Source: Nocardiopsis kunsanensis DSM 44524 (GTDB lineage Bacteria; Actinomycetota; Actinomycetes; Streptosporangiales; Streptosporangiaceae). Taken from it: a stretch of DNA of 64,000 nucleotides. A program made the translations under genes and the position numbers. Positions 1 to 9,463 of this stretch are shown here, in pieces; the first letter of the stretch is position 1, and every line of letters starts with the position of its first letter. Where the stretch lies: assembly GCF_000340965.1 (NCBI RefSeq), contig NZ_ANAY01000022.1, forward strand, positions 37,946 through 101,945. The letters are read 5' to 3'. The notes under the pieces were generated by a model. That model saw nothing but the letters and a program-made list of their open reading frames with translations. It was not told the DNA's origin and did not search any database.

Positions 1-948
<948 letters not shown>

Positions 949-951
949 TTA

Positions 952-965
952 TGCAACAAGTTGCA
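952..965. promoter_or_regulatory. Palindromic operator TGCAACAAGTTGCA
   Basis: A perfect 6-bp inverted repeat with a 2-base centre in an AT-richer pocket, 55 bases upstream of the OYE-type reductase start. Its size and symmetry fit a dimeric repressor of the MarR or TetR type. No matching regulator gene is adjacent in the window. Confidence 0.45.
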
Positions 966-1018
966 AAATAGGGAGAAGGAGGGCCCGCTCCGCTTCCGAC
1001 TCCGGCGCCGAACACGAA

Positions 1019-1050
1019 CGCGGCCCCGGGGCACGTGCCCCGGGGCCGCG
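1019..1050. terminator. Strong hairpin terminator after the aldo/keto reductase
   Basis: Perfect 16-bp arms (CGCGGCCCCGGGGCAC and its complement) with no loop bases between them as drawn, ten bases beyond the minus-strand stop of the aldo/keto reductase. No U-tract follows, as is common in actinobacteria. Confidence 0.65.
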
Positions 1051-1059
1051 CCCGAACAG

Positions 1060-1902
1060 TCAGAACTCCTGGTACACCGCCGGATCCTGCCCCCTGTTAC
1101 GCCCATCGGGACGGCCCAGAGCAGTGATCTCCCCGACTTCCTCGTCCGAGAGGGAGAAGTCGAAGACCGTCAGGTTCTCCCGCTGGCGTTGCGGCCCCGA
1201 CGCCTTCGGGATCGGGACCGCCCCCAACTGGTGGTGCCAGCGCAGGACGACCTGCGCAGGGGTGCGCCCGTGCTTCCGCGCGATGTTCTCGATCACCGGC
1301 TCGCCCAGCAGCGTCTTGGCCCGGCTCAGCGGGCTCCACGACTCCGTGCGGATCCCCAGCTCGGCGTCCTTGGCACGCTGCTCCTGCTGCGGGAAGTAGG
1401 GATGCAGCTCGACCTGGTTGACCGAAGGCGTCACCCCGGTGTCCCCGACGATGCGGTCCAGGTGCTCGGGCAGGAAGTTCGACACCCCGATGGAACGCAC
1501 CAGCCCGCGCTCGCGTGCCTCCACCAACGCCCGCCAGGCCTGCACGTACAGGTCCTCGACCGGGTTCGGCCAGTGGATGAGGTACAGGTCCAGGTACTCC
1601 AGCCCCGAGGCGCGCAGGGATCCCTCGACCGCCTCCAGGGCCCGGGCATAGGCATGGTCGCGCCCGGGGAGCTTGGAGGTGACCCACAGCTCCTCCCTGG
1701 GCACCGGTGAGCGCCGTACCGCCTCACCCACCGCGTCCTCGTTCTGATAATTGACCGCCGAGTCCAACAACCGGTGGCCGACCTCGATCGCCGACACGAT
1801 CGACCGGGTGCCCTCCTCCCCCGTGAGCTGATAGGTACCGAACCCGAGCGCGGGCATCTCCGTGCCGTCGGAGAGCTCGTGCCGCGGAACGTCCTGGGCC
1901 AT
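1060..1902 (-). CDS. Aldo/keto reductase
   Basis: A 280-residue NADPH-dependent (beta/alpha)8 oxidoreductase. The catalytic tetrad is visible as D47 and Y52 (LLDSAVNYQNED), K77 (VTSKLPG) and H110 (LYLIHWPNP). C-terminal cofactor residues follow in the PIPKASGPQRQRENL segment. The start at 1902 was chosen because GGAGGT lies 8 bases before it; an in-frame upstream extension has atypical sequence. It follows the dehydrogenase at 1937-2812 by 34 bases on the same strand, so the two are probably co-transcribed. The combination suggests small-aldehyde or keto-acid metabolism, but the substrate cannot be deduced. A strong hairpin ends the unit. Confidence 0.9.
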   Translation of the reverse strand: MAQDVPRHELSDGTEMPALGFGTYQLTGEEGTRSIVSAIEVGHRLLDSAVNYQNEDAVGEAVRRSPVPREELWVTSKLPGRDHAYARALEAVEGSLRASGLEYLDLYLIHWPNPVEDLYVQAWRALVEARERGLVRSIGVSNFLPEHLDRIVGDTGVTPSVNQVELHPYFPQQEQRAKDAELGIRTESWSPLSRAKTLLGEPVIENIARKHGRTPAQVVLRWHHQLGAVPIPKASGPQRQRENLTVFDFSLSDEEVGEITALGRPDGRNRGQDPAVYQEF

Positions 1903-1936
1903 GCTCGACACCTCCGTGGGTCGGTCGTTTCCTGGG

Positions 1937-2812
1937 TCACCGAGTATCGTCGTCAGGGGTGACGGCCTCGAAGACGGAGGCGATGTCATCGTCCCGGAAA
2001 CCGCTCAGCTCGGCCGCCTTGAACTGCACACGTACACCGTCCAGAACACCCGACGCAATGCCGTGGCCGCGGGCACTGGCCACCATCAGGTCGAGGTCCT
2101 TGAGCGCGCCGTGCACCGGGAAAGAGACCGGGTACTCACCGCTGAGCATCATCTCCCCCTTGAGGTGCGCGTAATCGGCGTCCAAGGCTCCACCGGAGAT
2201 CGCCTCCAGGAAGAGTCGGGGGTCCGCGCCCATCGCACGGGCCATCGCCATCGACTGGGCCACCCCCGCCGTCAACGTGGTGACCCACGCGTTGCAGGCC
2301 AGCTTGAGACCCGAGGCCCTGCCGGGCTCGTCACCCACGTGGACCTCGCGTGAGGAGAAGGCCTCCAGCACCGGGCGAGCCGCCGCCAGCGCCGTCCCCT
2401 CACCCGCGGTCAGGACCACGAGCGCGCCCTGTTCGGCGGGTTCCTTGGTGCCCAGGACGGGTGTGTCGACCATGCGGACCCCGTGCTGCTCGGCGAGTCG
2501 GGCGAGGTCGTCCGTGCCCTTCACCCCGACCGTGCCCGCCTGCGCCCACACCGTCTCGGGTGAGCACGAGGGCAGGGCCTGCTCCATGACATGGGCGGTC
2601 ACCCCCTCGTCGAAGAGGACGGTGAGCACGACATCGGCGCCCTGCACCGCTTCCGCCGGCGAGGCCGCGGCACGTGCGCCGGCCTCTACCAGGGGACGGG
2701 TCCTGTCCCGGGTGCGGTTCCACACCTGTACCTCGAAACCCCGGGCGATGAGGTTCGCGGCCATGCCCGACCCCATGATCCCGGTCCCCAGGACCGCTAC
2801 CGTGGTACTCAT
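1937..2812 (-). CDS. NAD(P)-dependent beta-hydroxyacid dehydrogenase (3-hydroxyisobutyrate dehydrogenase family)
   Basis: 291 residues, the normal length for the family. The N-terminal Rossmann motif GTGIMGSGMAANL (residues 10-22) binds NAD(P). The substrate motif appears as DTPVLGTKEPAEQG and the catalytic lysine in GLKLACNAW. These enzymes oxidise 3-hydroxyisobutyrate or related hydroxyacids, or reduce tartronate, glyoxylate or succinic semialdehyde; the sequence alone does not separate these. GGGGAG precedes the ATG. It is the first gene of a likely two-gene operon with the aldo/keto reductase 34 bases downstream. Confidence 0.85.
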   Translation of the reverse strand: MSTTVAVLGTGIMGSGMAANLIARGFEVQVWNRTRDRTRPLVEAGARAAASPAEAVQGADVVLTVLFDEGVTAHVMEQALPSCSPETVWAQAGTVGVKGTDDLARLAEQHGVRMVDTPVLGTKEPAEQGALVVLTAGEGTALAAARPVLEAFSSREVHVGDEPGRASGLKLACNAWVTTLTAGVAQSMAMARAMGADPRLFLEAISGGALDADYAHLKGEMMLSGEYPVSFPVHGALKDLDLMVASARGHGIASGVLDGVRVQFKAAELSGFRDDDIASVFEAVTPDDDTR

Positions 2813-2989
2813 AGCTCTCCCCTCGGACGGCGCCAGCCTGGACCCAGACTAGGGACGGCGAGGGCGCCGGACCAGGAGCGGCGCGGGGAAGGGCCGCAGT
2901 ACGGCGGCCCGGGAGCGGGCGGCGGAGCCCCCGGTGCTGTGGGCGGCGGGTCCGGGAGACCTCCGGATGCCCGTTGTGGCCAGGAACGA

Positions 2990-3024
2990 CGAAGGCCCGG
3001 AACGCTGTGCGTCCCGGGCCTTCG
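2990..3024. terminator. Hairpin downstream of tRNA-Ser
   Basis: Eleven-bp arms CGAAGGCCCGG / CCGGGCCTTCG lie just beyond the 3' end of the minus-strand tRNA-Ser. The rest of the 218-base interval between the dehydrogenase start and the tRNA shows no gene. Confidence 0.6.
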
Positions 3025-3030
3025 CTCCGG

Positions 3031-3115
3031 CGGAGGATAAGGGATTCGAACCCTTGAGGGGTTGCCCCCAACACGCTTTCCAAGCGTGCGCCCTAGGCCA
3101 CTAGGCGAATCCTCC
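3031..3115 (-). tRNA. tRNA-Ser(GGA)
   Basis: On the minus strand the 85-nt sequence starts GGAGGAT and ends ATCCTCC plus discriminator G, giving a complete 7-bp acceptor stem. The anticodon loop TTGGAAA between GCGT-type arms gives anticodon GGA. A long variable arm (TTGGGGGCAACCCC) is typical of class II tRNA-Ser, and the T arm GGGTTCGAATCCC is present. CCA is not encoded. A TAGAGT -10 element lies just upstream (3128 to 3123 on the minus strand). Confidence 0.95.
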
Positions 3116-3268
3116 GAGATCAACTCTACAGGCTCCGGAGGGGTGCTTCGTCCATCCCTCCGGCCGACGGTCGACCGTTCCCGGGCGCTGCGCGTCCGGT
3201 CACGGCCAGACACTACATCCTTCGCGGAGGGGTGTGCACACGCGCACGGGACAGGGCCCGGAAAGGGT

Positions 3269-3299
3269 TTGCCAGAGCGGTCCCCGTTTCGGGTAGGCT
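3269..3299 (+). promoter_or_regulatory. Promoter of the SRP RNA
   Basis: TTGCCA (3269-3274) and TAGGCT (3294-3299) resemble housekeeping -35 and -10 elements with a 19-base spacer, ending about 5 bases before the inferred RNA start. The spacer is slightly long. Confidence 0.5.
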
Positions 3300-3303
3300 T
3301 GGG

Positions 3304-3397
3304 GCAGACCCCTCGTGCGGCGTCACCCTATGAACCTCCCCAGGGCCGGAAGGCAGCAAGGATAAGTGGGCTCTGGCGGGTGCGCGGGGGGTCCTTT
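3304..3397 (+). ncRNA. ffs: Signal recognition particle RNA, bacterial small type (4.5S)
   Basis: The apical hairpin bound by Ffh is recognisable as CAGGGCCGGAAGGCAGCAAGG with its partner strand GGGCTCTGGCGGG. The basal strands CAGACCCCTCGTGC and GCGCGGGGGGTC close the rod. A short T-rich tract (CCTTTTCT) follows. Ffh binds this RNA in co-translational targeting of membrane proteins to SecYEG. Its position directly upstream of dnaX is common in actinobacteria. The ends are approximate. Confidence 0.9.
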
Positions 3398-3511
3398 TCT
3401 GTCTCTGGGAGTCCCAGCCGTCCCCCTCCCGGTTTCCCACGACCCGGCCCGAGCTGTCGGTGGTAGCGGGTTGAATGGACCCGTGGCAGGGACCAGGGGA
3501 GTGATCGCACC

Positions 3512-5797
3512 GTGAGCATCGCGCTGTACCGCAAGTACCGTCCGGCGACGTTCGGCGAAGTACGCGGTCAGGAACACGTGACGGACCCGCTGCGGCAGGC
3601 ACTGCGCAGCGGACGCATCAACCACGCCTACCTCTTCAGCGGCCCGCGCGGCTGCGGCAAGACCACGAGCGCGCGCATCCTGGCCCGGTCGCTCAACTGC
3701 GAGGAGGGGCCCACCCCCGACCCGTGCGGCACGTGCGGGTCCTGCGTGGCCCTGGGCCCCGACGGTGGCGGCAGCATCGACGTCATCGAGATCGACGCGG
3801 CCTCGCACGGTGGTGTTGACGACGCTCGCGACCTGCGGGAGCGTGCGTTCTTCGCTCCGGTGAACTCGCGCTACAAGATCTATGTCATCGACGAGGCGCA
3901 CATGGTGACCCGTGAGGGGTTCAACGCGCTGCTCAAACTCGTCGAGGAGCCCCCACCGCACCTGAAGTTCGTCTTCGCCACGACCGAACCCGAGAAGGTC
4001 ATCGGGACGATCCGGTCGCGAACGCACCATTACCCGTTCCGGCTGATCCCGCCGACCACCCTGAAGGAACTCATGCAGGACCTCCTTCAGGAGGAGGGCC
4101 TCCGCTACGAGCAAGCCGCTCTGCCCCTGGTCGTGCGCGCGGGCGCGGGTTCGGCGCGCGACAGCCTGTCGGTGCTGGACCAGCTCATCGCCGGGTCCGG
4201 GGACGAGGGCATTACCCGTGAAGGCGCGGTGGGCCTGCTCGGTTACACCGACTCCAGCCTGTTGGGGGAGATGGTCGACGCGCTCGGCGAACGGGACGGT
4301 GCCGCGGTCTTCGGACTGATCGACCGGGTGGTCGAGGGCGGCCACGATCCGCGCCGTTTCGCCACCGACCTGCTCGAACGCTTCCGTGACCTGGTGGTCC
4401 TGGCGGCCGTGCCCGACGCCCTCGACAAGGGGCTGGTCAACGTCGCGGCCGAGTCCGTCGAGCAGATGCAGGCACAGGCCTCCCGTATGGGGCCGGCCGA
4501 GCTCACCCGTGCCGCCGACATCCTCAACCAGGGGTTGACGGAGATGCGCGGTGCGACCGCGCCCCGGCTCATGCTGGAGCTGATGTGCTCGCGTGTGTTG
4601 TTGCCCGCGACCGACTCCGACCACACGGCACTCCTGGCCCGGCTGGAACAGATGGAGCGCCGTGTCTCCTCCGGCGCTGCGGCCGCACCGCCACAGCAGC
4701 CCGCACCACCGCAGCAACCCGCAGCGCCCCCGGCCGCACCGCAGGCACCCGCCGAACCTCCTCGGGCCCCGACCGCTCCGGCCGCACAGCCCCAACAGCC
4801 GGCGCCCGAGCGTCCGCAGGGGTCGGCCGAACCCACGGGTTGGTCCACCGGTGCGACCGCCGCGCCGCAACCCCAGCAGGCTCCAGCACAGCCCCAGCAG
4901 GCCGCAGCGCAGCATGCCGCTCAGGAACCGGCCCCCGGTGGGGGAGCGCTCGATCTCGGCCGGCTCCAGGGCGCCTGGCACCAGATCCTGGAAGCGGTCA
5001 AGAACCGGCGGCGGTTCACCTGGATGGTGCTCACCGGCAGCGACGTCGGCCCCGAGGGGGTCGAGGGCAACACCGTACTCCTCGGTTTCTCGCGCCCCAA
5101 CGAGGCCAAGGGCTTCAGTAACAGCGGTAGTGACCAGGTGGTCGCGGCAGCGATCCAGGAGGTCCTGGGTGTCGAGGTCCGGGTCGCCGCGGGTGGCCAG
5201 GGCGGTGGCGGGGCTCCCACGCGTGCCCCGGAACCGCCGCGTCCGGCCGAGCCCGCGGGATGGGGCGGCCCTGCCCAGGAACCGCCGCGTCCGGCCGAGC
5301 CCGCGGGATGGGGCGGCCCTGCCCAGGAACCGCCGCGTCCGGCCGAGCCCGCGGGATGGGGCGGCCCTGCCCAGGAACCGCCGCGTCCGGCCGAGCCCGC
5401 ACGCGCCCCGGAAACACCGGCCCCCGAGCCGACCCCGGAACCCGCGTCCCAGGGGCCGACCGAGCCGCAGGTCCCGCCAGGCCCGCCGGCGGACAAGATC
5501 GTCACCGGGTTGGAGGAGCCGCCGCCGGACCCGTTCGAGGACGCCTCGGCCGCCCCGCCGCCCGAGCCTGCTCAGGGGCAGGCCGAACCGCAGCGCGGGG
5601 CAGCACAGGAGCGGCGGCCCGAGCCGACGGGGCCCGAACGCCCCGGTCCGTCCGGGGGAACAGACGCCGGAGGAGCTCCCGGCGGCCCGGACGCTTCTGG
5701 CGGACCGGGCGCCTCGGGTACCTCGGGTGTGGCGCTCATCGAGAGCGAGCTCGGCGGCAAACTCATCGACGAGATCGAACACGATCCCCAGGGCTGA
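3512..5797 (+). CDS. dnaX: DNA polymerase III subunits gamma/tau
   Basis: 761-residue clamp-loader ATPase. Walker A GPRGCGKT is at 44-51, four zinc cysteines at 63, 72, 75 and 78, and the DEAH box at 127-130. A long Pro/Ala/Gln-rich linker from about residue 390 separates the AAA+ part from a C-terminal domain (GALDLGRLQGAWHQILEAVK and following) typical of actinobacterial DnaX. Residues about 574-630 are a tandem peptide repeat of 16 residues encoded by 48-bp DNA repeats (5231-5400). The start is GTG with AGGGGAG upstream. I saw no convincing programmed-frameshift site; the linker is simply low-complexity. It probably forms the replisome clamp loader together with HolA and HolB, which are not in the window. 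Confidence 0.97.
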   Translation: MSIALYRKYRPATFGEVRGQEHVTDPLRQALRSGRINHAYLFSGPRGCGKTTSARILARSLNCEEGPTPDPCGTCGSCVALGPDGGGSIDVIEIDAASHGGVDDARDLRERAFFAPVNSRYKIYVIDEAHMVTREGFNALLKLVEEPPPHLKFVFATTEPEKVIGTIRSRTHHYPFRLIPPTTLKELMQDLLQEEGLRYEQAALPLVVRAGAGSARDSLSVLDQLIAGSGDEGITREGAVGLLGYTDSSLLGEMVDALGERDGAAVFGLIDRVVEGGHDPRRFATDLLERFRDLVVLAAVPDALDKGLVNVAAESVEQMQAQASRMGPAELTRAADILNQGLTEMRGATAPRLMLELMCSRVLLPATDSDHTALLARLEQMERRVSSGAAAAPPQQPAPPQQPAAPPAAPQAPAEPPRAPTAPAAQPQQPAPERPQGSAEPTGWSTGATAAPQPQQAPAQPQQAAAQHAAQEPAPGGGALDLGRLQGAWHQILEAVKNRRRFTWMVLTGSDVGPEGVEGNTVLLGFSRPNEAKGFSNSGSDQVVAAAIQEVLGVEVRVAAGGQGGGGAPTRAPEPPRPAEPAGWGGPAQEPPRPAEPAGWGGPAQEPPRPAEPAGWGGPAQEPPRPAEPARAPETPAPEPTPEPASQGPTEPQVPPGPPADKIVTGLEEPPPDPFEDASAAPPPEPAQGQAEPQRGAAQERRPEPTGPERPGPSGGTDAGGAPGGPDASGGPGASGTSGVALIESELGGKLIDEIEHDPQG
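5231..5400 (+). repeat. 48-bp tandem repeat inside dnaX (about 3.5 copies)
   Basis: Copies start at 5231, 5279 and 5327, with a partial copy from 5375. The 48-bp units look identical and are in frame, encoding EPPRPAEPAGWGGPAQ. Near-perfect identity implies recent expansion or ongoing homogenisation. Copy number may vary between strains and the stretch may assemble poorly. Confidence 0.95.
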
Positions 5798-5809
5798 ACG
5801 CCGCACCGG

Positions 5810-6424
5810 TCAGGGCCTCAGGGCACACATGACCATGTCGACGAGGTCTTCCGCGTAGGTGTGGGTCAGGGGTGCGGTCCGCAGCAGCCACCGTTTCTGG
5901 AACGGTCCGGTGAGCAGCTCGACGGCCAGCTCGAGATCGGCATCGGCACGCACCTGTCCCGCGTCCACCGCGCTGCGCAACCGTTCTTTGTACACCTCCG
6001 TTCCGGGGGAAACGAGGCGTTCGCCGATCTGTACGGCCAGTTCGGTGTCGTGCTGGATCTCCGCGGTGAAGGCACGTGCGGTCCGGTCCATCGCGGGGGT
6101 GGTGAACTCGTCGACGGTGGCGCGCAGCACGGTCTTCAGATCGGTGGCGACATCCCCGGTGTCGGGCAGTGGTTGCCCGGCCTTCTCACCGGTCAGATGG
6201 GTGAACACGTCCAGGACCACGGCGGACTTGGAGGGCCACCACCGGTAGATGGTCTGTTTACCGACCCGGGCGCGGGCGGCGATGGCTTCCATGGTCATCC
6301 GGGCGAACCCGACCTCGACGATGAGTTCCGAGGCGGCGTCGAGGATCGCGCGTTCGGCCCGTGCGCTGCGGCGCTTCGGGTTCGGCGCGCGCCGTCCGCC
6401 GTCGGCTGAGGCATTCTCCTTCAT
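5810..6424 (-). CDS. TetR family transcriptional regulator
   Basis: 204 residues. The N-terminal HTH spans about residues 22-70 (AILDAASELIVEVGFARMTM and VGKQTIYRWWPSKSAVV), the classic TetR three-helix DNA-binding domain. The C-terminal ligand and dimer domain resembles the TetR_C subfamily with the TEVYKERLRSAVDAGQVRADAD signature. The gene is convergent with dnaX, 12 bases away. A perfect inverted repeat 27 bases upstream of its ATG (6451-6463) is the probable autoregulatory operator. No efflux or enzyme gene is adjacent, so the regulon is unknown. Confidence 0.9.
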   Translation of the reverse strand: MKENASADGGRRAPNPKRRSARAERAILDAASELIVEVGFARMTMEAIAARARVGKQTIYRWWPSKSAVVLDVFTHLTGEKAGQPLPDTGDVATDLKTVLRATVDEFTTPAMDRTARAFTAEIQHDTELAVQIGERLVSPGTEVYKERLRSAVDAGQVRADADLELAVELLTGPFQKRWLLRTAPLTHTYAEDLVDMVMCALRP

Positions 6425-6450
6425 GCTCCCACGCTATCCGGGGAAGAACG

Positions 6451-6463
6451 AGACGTACCGTCT
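6451..6463. promoter_or_regulatory. TetR operator AGACG-TAC-CGTCT
   Basis: Perfect 5-bp inverted repeat with a 3-base centre, placed just upstream of the TetR gene. AGACNGTCT-like palindromes are typical for this family; autoregulation is inferred. Confidence 0.55.
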
Positions 6464-6653
6464 TGGCCCAGAGGGTGCTCCACCGGTTCCGGAAGGACGG
6501 GACGCCGCGGCCCGACGTGGGAGGGGCGAGGGCCGTGGCCGAGAACAAAGGGCAGTCTGCTCGGGGCGGGAGTCCCGGGGCCGCGGTCCGAGCTGTGCGG
6601 AGGCCCCGTCCGCCGGCGGTGGGGGCCCGCCGCTCGTGTCCGGGAGTTCGGGC

Positions 6654-7832
6654 TCAGCGCCCTGTGGCCGGTGTGACCGGCCAGGACCGGCCCTCGGGGG
6701 AGTCCAGCCAGGTCCGGTGCGTGCCGTCGTCTCCGACCGAGATCCCGAAGCGATCCGGAGGGGGCTCGGCGAGCTCGGTCCAGGTGGCCAGAGCCTCCTC
6801 GAACTCGTCCCAGATGCTGCGCGGTCCGCCCTGCTCGATCATCCACGAGGTCCCGTACGGATACACACGCACCCACGACTCGTCGGTGTGGTCGTTGATC
6901 CATACCCCCGACCCGGTCCCGATCCATCGGCGCCGCACCCGCCAGTCCGGCACCATCACCGACAGCGCGAACGCCGACGGGAACGACATCAGCGGCGCGA
7001 TCGGGTCCTCCTGGGTCAGGCGGTACTCGTCCGGCTGTTGCCCGCTGTCGTGCACCGGCGGCGCCTGCGGTCCGGGAACGCGCAGGGGCACAAAACCCAC
7101 GCCCCCGTGGAAGGTCCCGTGTGCAGTGCCGTCACCGGGGCACTCGAACCGTGCCAGTACCCCTGCGCCCTCCAACGCGCCCCACGGACACACGATGAGC
7201 CCGTCCGGGCGAATCTGCTCCAACCACGAGGGTGGAAGGGTCCGTACCCCGCAGGTGGAGGTGATCCGGTCGTAGGGGGCGCTCTCGGGACGGCCCGCGT
7301 AGCCGTCGGCCACGACGATGCGGGGGGAACGCCCCTCTTCCGACAAGGCCTGCCGGGCGTTCTCGGCCACCCGCGGATCGATCTCCATCGAGTCCACCGA
7401 GCCGTCACCGAGCCGATGCGCGAGCAGAGCGGTGTTCCAACCGGTACCGGTGCCGATCTCCAGGGCACGCAATCCGTCTGCGAGCTCGGCCAGGCCCAGG
7501 AGCTGGGCCAGGACGGTGGGTGCGGAACTGGAGGAGGTCGCCGCCTCCGCCTCGGGGGTGCGTGGCGTGGCCTCGTCGCCACGCTGTCGCGGCACCCCGC
7601 CCTCGTCCACACGGGTGATGATCGCGTTGTCGGCGTAGACCGCGGCCAGCCAGCGTTCGGGGTTCCCTGTGGCGTCGAGCGTGGTCCCGCGCACGGTCGA
7701 AGCACCGGTGTCCGGGATGAAGGAGTGCCGTGGAACCGCCCGGAAGGCCTCGATGAGACCGGGATCGGTGAGTGTGCCGTCCGCGACCATCGCCTCGATC
7801 AGCGCCGAATGGCGTTCCCTGGCGGTCAACAC
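6654..7832 (-). CDS. Methyltransferase related to protein-L-isoaspartate O-methyltransferase
   Basis: 392 residues. The N-terminus (VPRHSFIP, then the VYADNAIITR region) and the SAM-binding motif LEIGTGTGWNTALLAHRLG followed by SMEIDPRVAENARQAL place it in the PCMT-like Rossmann fold family. The protein is much longer than repair-type PCMT (about 210 residues), with an extra C-terminal domain of unknown role. Such actinobacterial relatives can act on RiPP precursor peptides, but no precursor or synthetase gene is seen here, so no function is assigned beyond SAM-dependent methylation. The GTG start at 7832 was chosen for GGGGGA 8 bases upstream; the frame is open further up, without coding character. 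Confidence 0.75.
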   Translation of the reverse strand: MLTARERHSALIEAMVADGTLTDPGLIEAFRAVPRHSFIPDTGASTVRGTTLDATGNPERWLAAVYADNAIITRVDEGGVPRQRGDEATPRTPEAEAATSSSSAPTVLAQLLGLAELADGLRALEIGTGTGWNTALLAHRLGDGSVDSMEIDPRVAENARQALSEEGRSPRIVVADGYAGRPESAPYDRITSTCGVRTLPPSWLEQIRPDGLIVCPWGALEGAGVLARFECPGDGTAHGTFHGGVGFVPLRVPGPQAPPVHDSGQQPDEYRLTQEDPIAPLMSFPSAFALSVMVPDWRVRRRWIGTGSGVWINDHTDESWVRVYPYGTSWMIEQGGPRSIWDEFEEALATWTELAEPPPDRFGISVGDDGTHRTWLDSPEGRSWPVTPATGR

Positions 7833-8184
7833 GTGATCGGTCCCCCGTGACGTCTCGGTCGTGCCCCGCAAGACACATCTGCAACCGAAAGTGATGTTAG
7901 CGCTACTCTTCGTCTCAGTCGTGCCTAGGGGGGCGTTGTCGGTGGGTCGGTGCCGAGCGAGGCGCAGCGGTTCCCGCTGTTCGAAAGGGGCGCCGGGGGA
8001 GTGATCGGGCGGACTCGTTCGTTGTCGGGCCAGGAGGGGTTCTACGCACACGTACGCGGTGCCGACCGAACACCTCCGGGGGCACTGCTCGGCCACCGGA
8101 CGGCACCGGAGCCGAGCGGTTACGCTCACAGGAACAGCGAGACAGCGACATCCGGCACCGCGGGTGCCGAAGAGGGAGACGGCC
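7833..8184. other. Divergent intergenic region (methyltransferase / ybaB-recR)
   Basis: 352 bases with no supported gene. On the minus strand TAACAT (about 50-60 bases before the methyltransferase start) could be a -10 element overlapping the 8-bp palindrome TAGCGCTA at 7898-7905. On the plus strand TACGCT at 8121-8126 is a possible -10 for ybaB-recR. Small open frames here lack ribosome sites and codon bias. Confidence 0.4.
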
Positions 8185-8556
8185 GTGAATCCTGAGGGAA
8201 TGGACATGCAGGCCCTGCTCCAGCAGGCCCAGCAGATGCAGCAGCAGCTCGTCGAGGCACAGAAGTCCCTGGACGAGGCGGAGGTCGAGGGCAGCTCCGG
8301 CGGCGGCCTGGTCAAGGTCAAACTGAGCGGCCGCGGCCAGGTCGAGGACATCACCGTCGACCCCAAGGCGGTCGAGGCCTCCGACAGCGAGGAGTCGGCG
8401 CAGACCATCGCCGATCTCGTTCTCGCCGCGATCCGGGACGCCGAGGCACAGGTCGAGCGGATGCAGCAGGAGAAGATGGGTCCGCTCACCGAGGGCCTCG
8501 GCGGCATGCCCGGCGGCATGCCCGGAGGGATGCCCGGCGGCCTTCCCGGTATGTGA
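8185..8556 (+). CDS. ybaB: Nucleoid-associated protein YbaB/EbfC family
   Basis: 123 residues. Heptad-rich N-terminal helix (MQALLQQAQQMQQQLVEAQK), then the conserved core VEGSSGGGLVKVKLSGRGQV and DPKAVEASD, and a Gly/Met/Pro-rich tail (GGMPGGMPGGMPGGLPGM). The family forms dimers that bind DNA without strict sequence specificity and is nearly always encoded next to recR. GTG start with GAGGGAG upstream. Separated from recR by 127 bases; joint transcription is likely. Confidence 0.93.
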   Translation: MNPEGMDMQALLQQAQQMQQQLVEAQKSLDEAEVEGSSGGGLVKVKLSGRGQVEDITVDPKAVEASDSEESAQTIADLVLAAIRDAEAQVERMQQEKMGPLTEGLGGMPGGMPGGMPGGLPGM

Positions 8557-8683
8557 TCTCCACCACGCGAACGACGGTGACGGCGGCCTTCTCGTGCGCG
8601 AGGGGTCGTCGGCACGGATAACGTGGACGGCGAGAGGGCACGTGGGCCGCCCCCGACGAGTCGGTCCGATGAACGGGTAGGCG

Positions 8684-9283
8684 ATGTACGAAGGCGCGGT
8701 GCAGTCTCTGATCGACGAGCTCGGGCGGCTGCCCGGCGTCGGTCCGAAAAGCGCGCAGCGCATCGCCTTCCACCTGTTGTCCGCGGAACACGCGGACGTC
8801 AAACGCCTCGTCAACGCGCTTGTCGAGGTCAAGGAGAAAGTGCGGTTCTGCTCGGTCTGCGGCAACGTGGCCGAGGAGGAGCAGTGCCGTATCTGCCGTG
8901 ACGCGCGCCGCGACCCCGCGGTCGTCTGTGTCGTCGAGGAATCCAAGGACGTCGTCGCCATCGAGCGCACCCGCGAGTTCCGGGGGCGCTACCACGTACT
9001 GGGTGGCGCGATCAGCCCCATCGAGGGGGTCGGACCCGATGACCTGCGTGTCAAGGAGCTCATGTCGCGCCTTGCCGACGGCCAGATCACCGAGATCATC
9101 CTCGCGACCGACCCCAATCTGGAAGGGGAGGCCACTGCGACCTACTTGGCGCGGTTGGTCAAACCCATGGGGCTGAAAGTCACACGCCTGGCCAGCGGGC
9201 TCCCCGTCGGCGGCGATCTCGAGTACGCCGACGAGGTCACGCTCGGCCGCGCGTTCGAAGGCCGCCGGAGCTTGGAGTTCTAA
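8684..9283 (+). CDS. recR: Recombination mediator protein RecR
   Basis: 199 residues, the usual size. The helix-hairpin-helix region is [20 protein letters not shown], the four-cysteine zinc finger is [16 protein letters not shown], and the Toprim domain begins [16 protein letters not shown]. RecR works with RecO (and RecF) to load RecA on SSB-coated gaps. Location after ybaB matches most bacteria. Start ATG at 8684; the stop is followed by a 180-base spacer to lysC. Confidence 0.97.
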   Translation: MYEGAVQSLIDELGRLPGVGPKSAQRIAFHLLSAEHADVKRLVNALVEVKEKVRFCSVCGNVAEEEQCRICRDARRDPAVVCVVEESKDVVAIERTREFRGRYHVLGGAISPIEGVGPDDLRVKELMSRLADGQITEIILATDPNLEGEATATYLARLVKPMGLKVTRLASGLPVGGDLEYADEVTLGRAFEGRRSLEF

Positions 9284-9413
9284 CTCACATTTGTCCATGA
9301 TGCGGACGAAATCTGAGTAACTCCGGTTCGAGCGGGTAAGCCCGAACGCTGGTGCGTCAAGTCGCCACGCCATCCAACCGCAGGTCGGAGCAGGTGCGCG
9401 AGGTGCGAATGGC

Positions 9414-9419
9414 TACACT
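9414..9419 (+). promoter_or_regulatory. Possible -10 element for lysC-asd
   Basis: TACACT matches the actinobacterial -10 pattern TANNNT and lies 45 bases upstream of the lysC GTG. No clear -35 is visible. I found no lysine riboswitch fold in the 180-base leader. Confidence 0.35.
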
Positions 9420-9463
9420 CCGTTGTTAATTGTCTTGATCCCAACTCCTCAGGAGCATCGATC

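Noticed and set aside
3512..5797. Programmed frameshift in dnaX producing a short gamma form
   Set aside because: No A-rich slippery heptamer with downstream hairpin at the expected place.
3323..5806. 827-codon frame opposite dnaX
   Set aside because: Antisense image of dnaX; composition is Arg/Gly/Leu low-complexity without motifs.
6654..7832. Graspetide- or lanthipeptide-associated methyltransferase system
   Set aside because: The enzyme resembles such PCMT-like proteins, but no precursor peptide, ATP-grasp or lanthionine synthetase gene is adjacent.
7950..8195. 81-codon frame upstream of ybaB
   Set aside because: No ribosome site, overlaps the probable promoter region, no family resemblance.
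9284..9463. Lysine riboswitch upstream of lysC
   Set aside because: The 180-base leader lacks the recognisable multi-helix junction and terminator; only a weak hairpin was seen.
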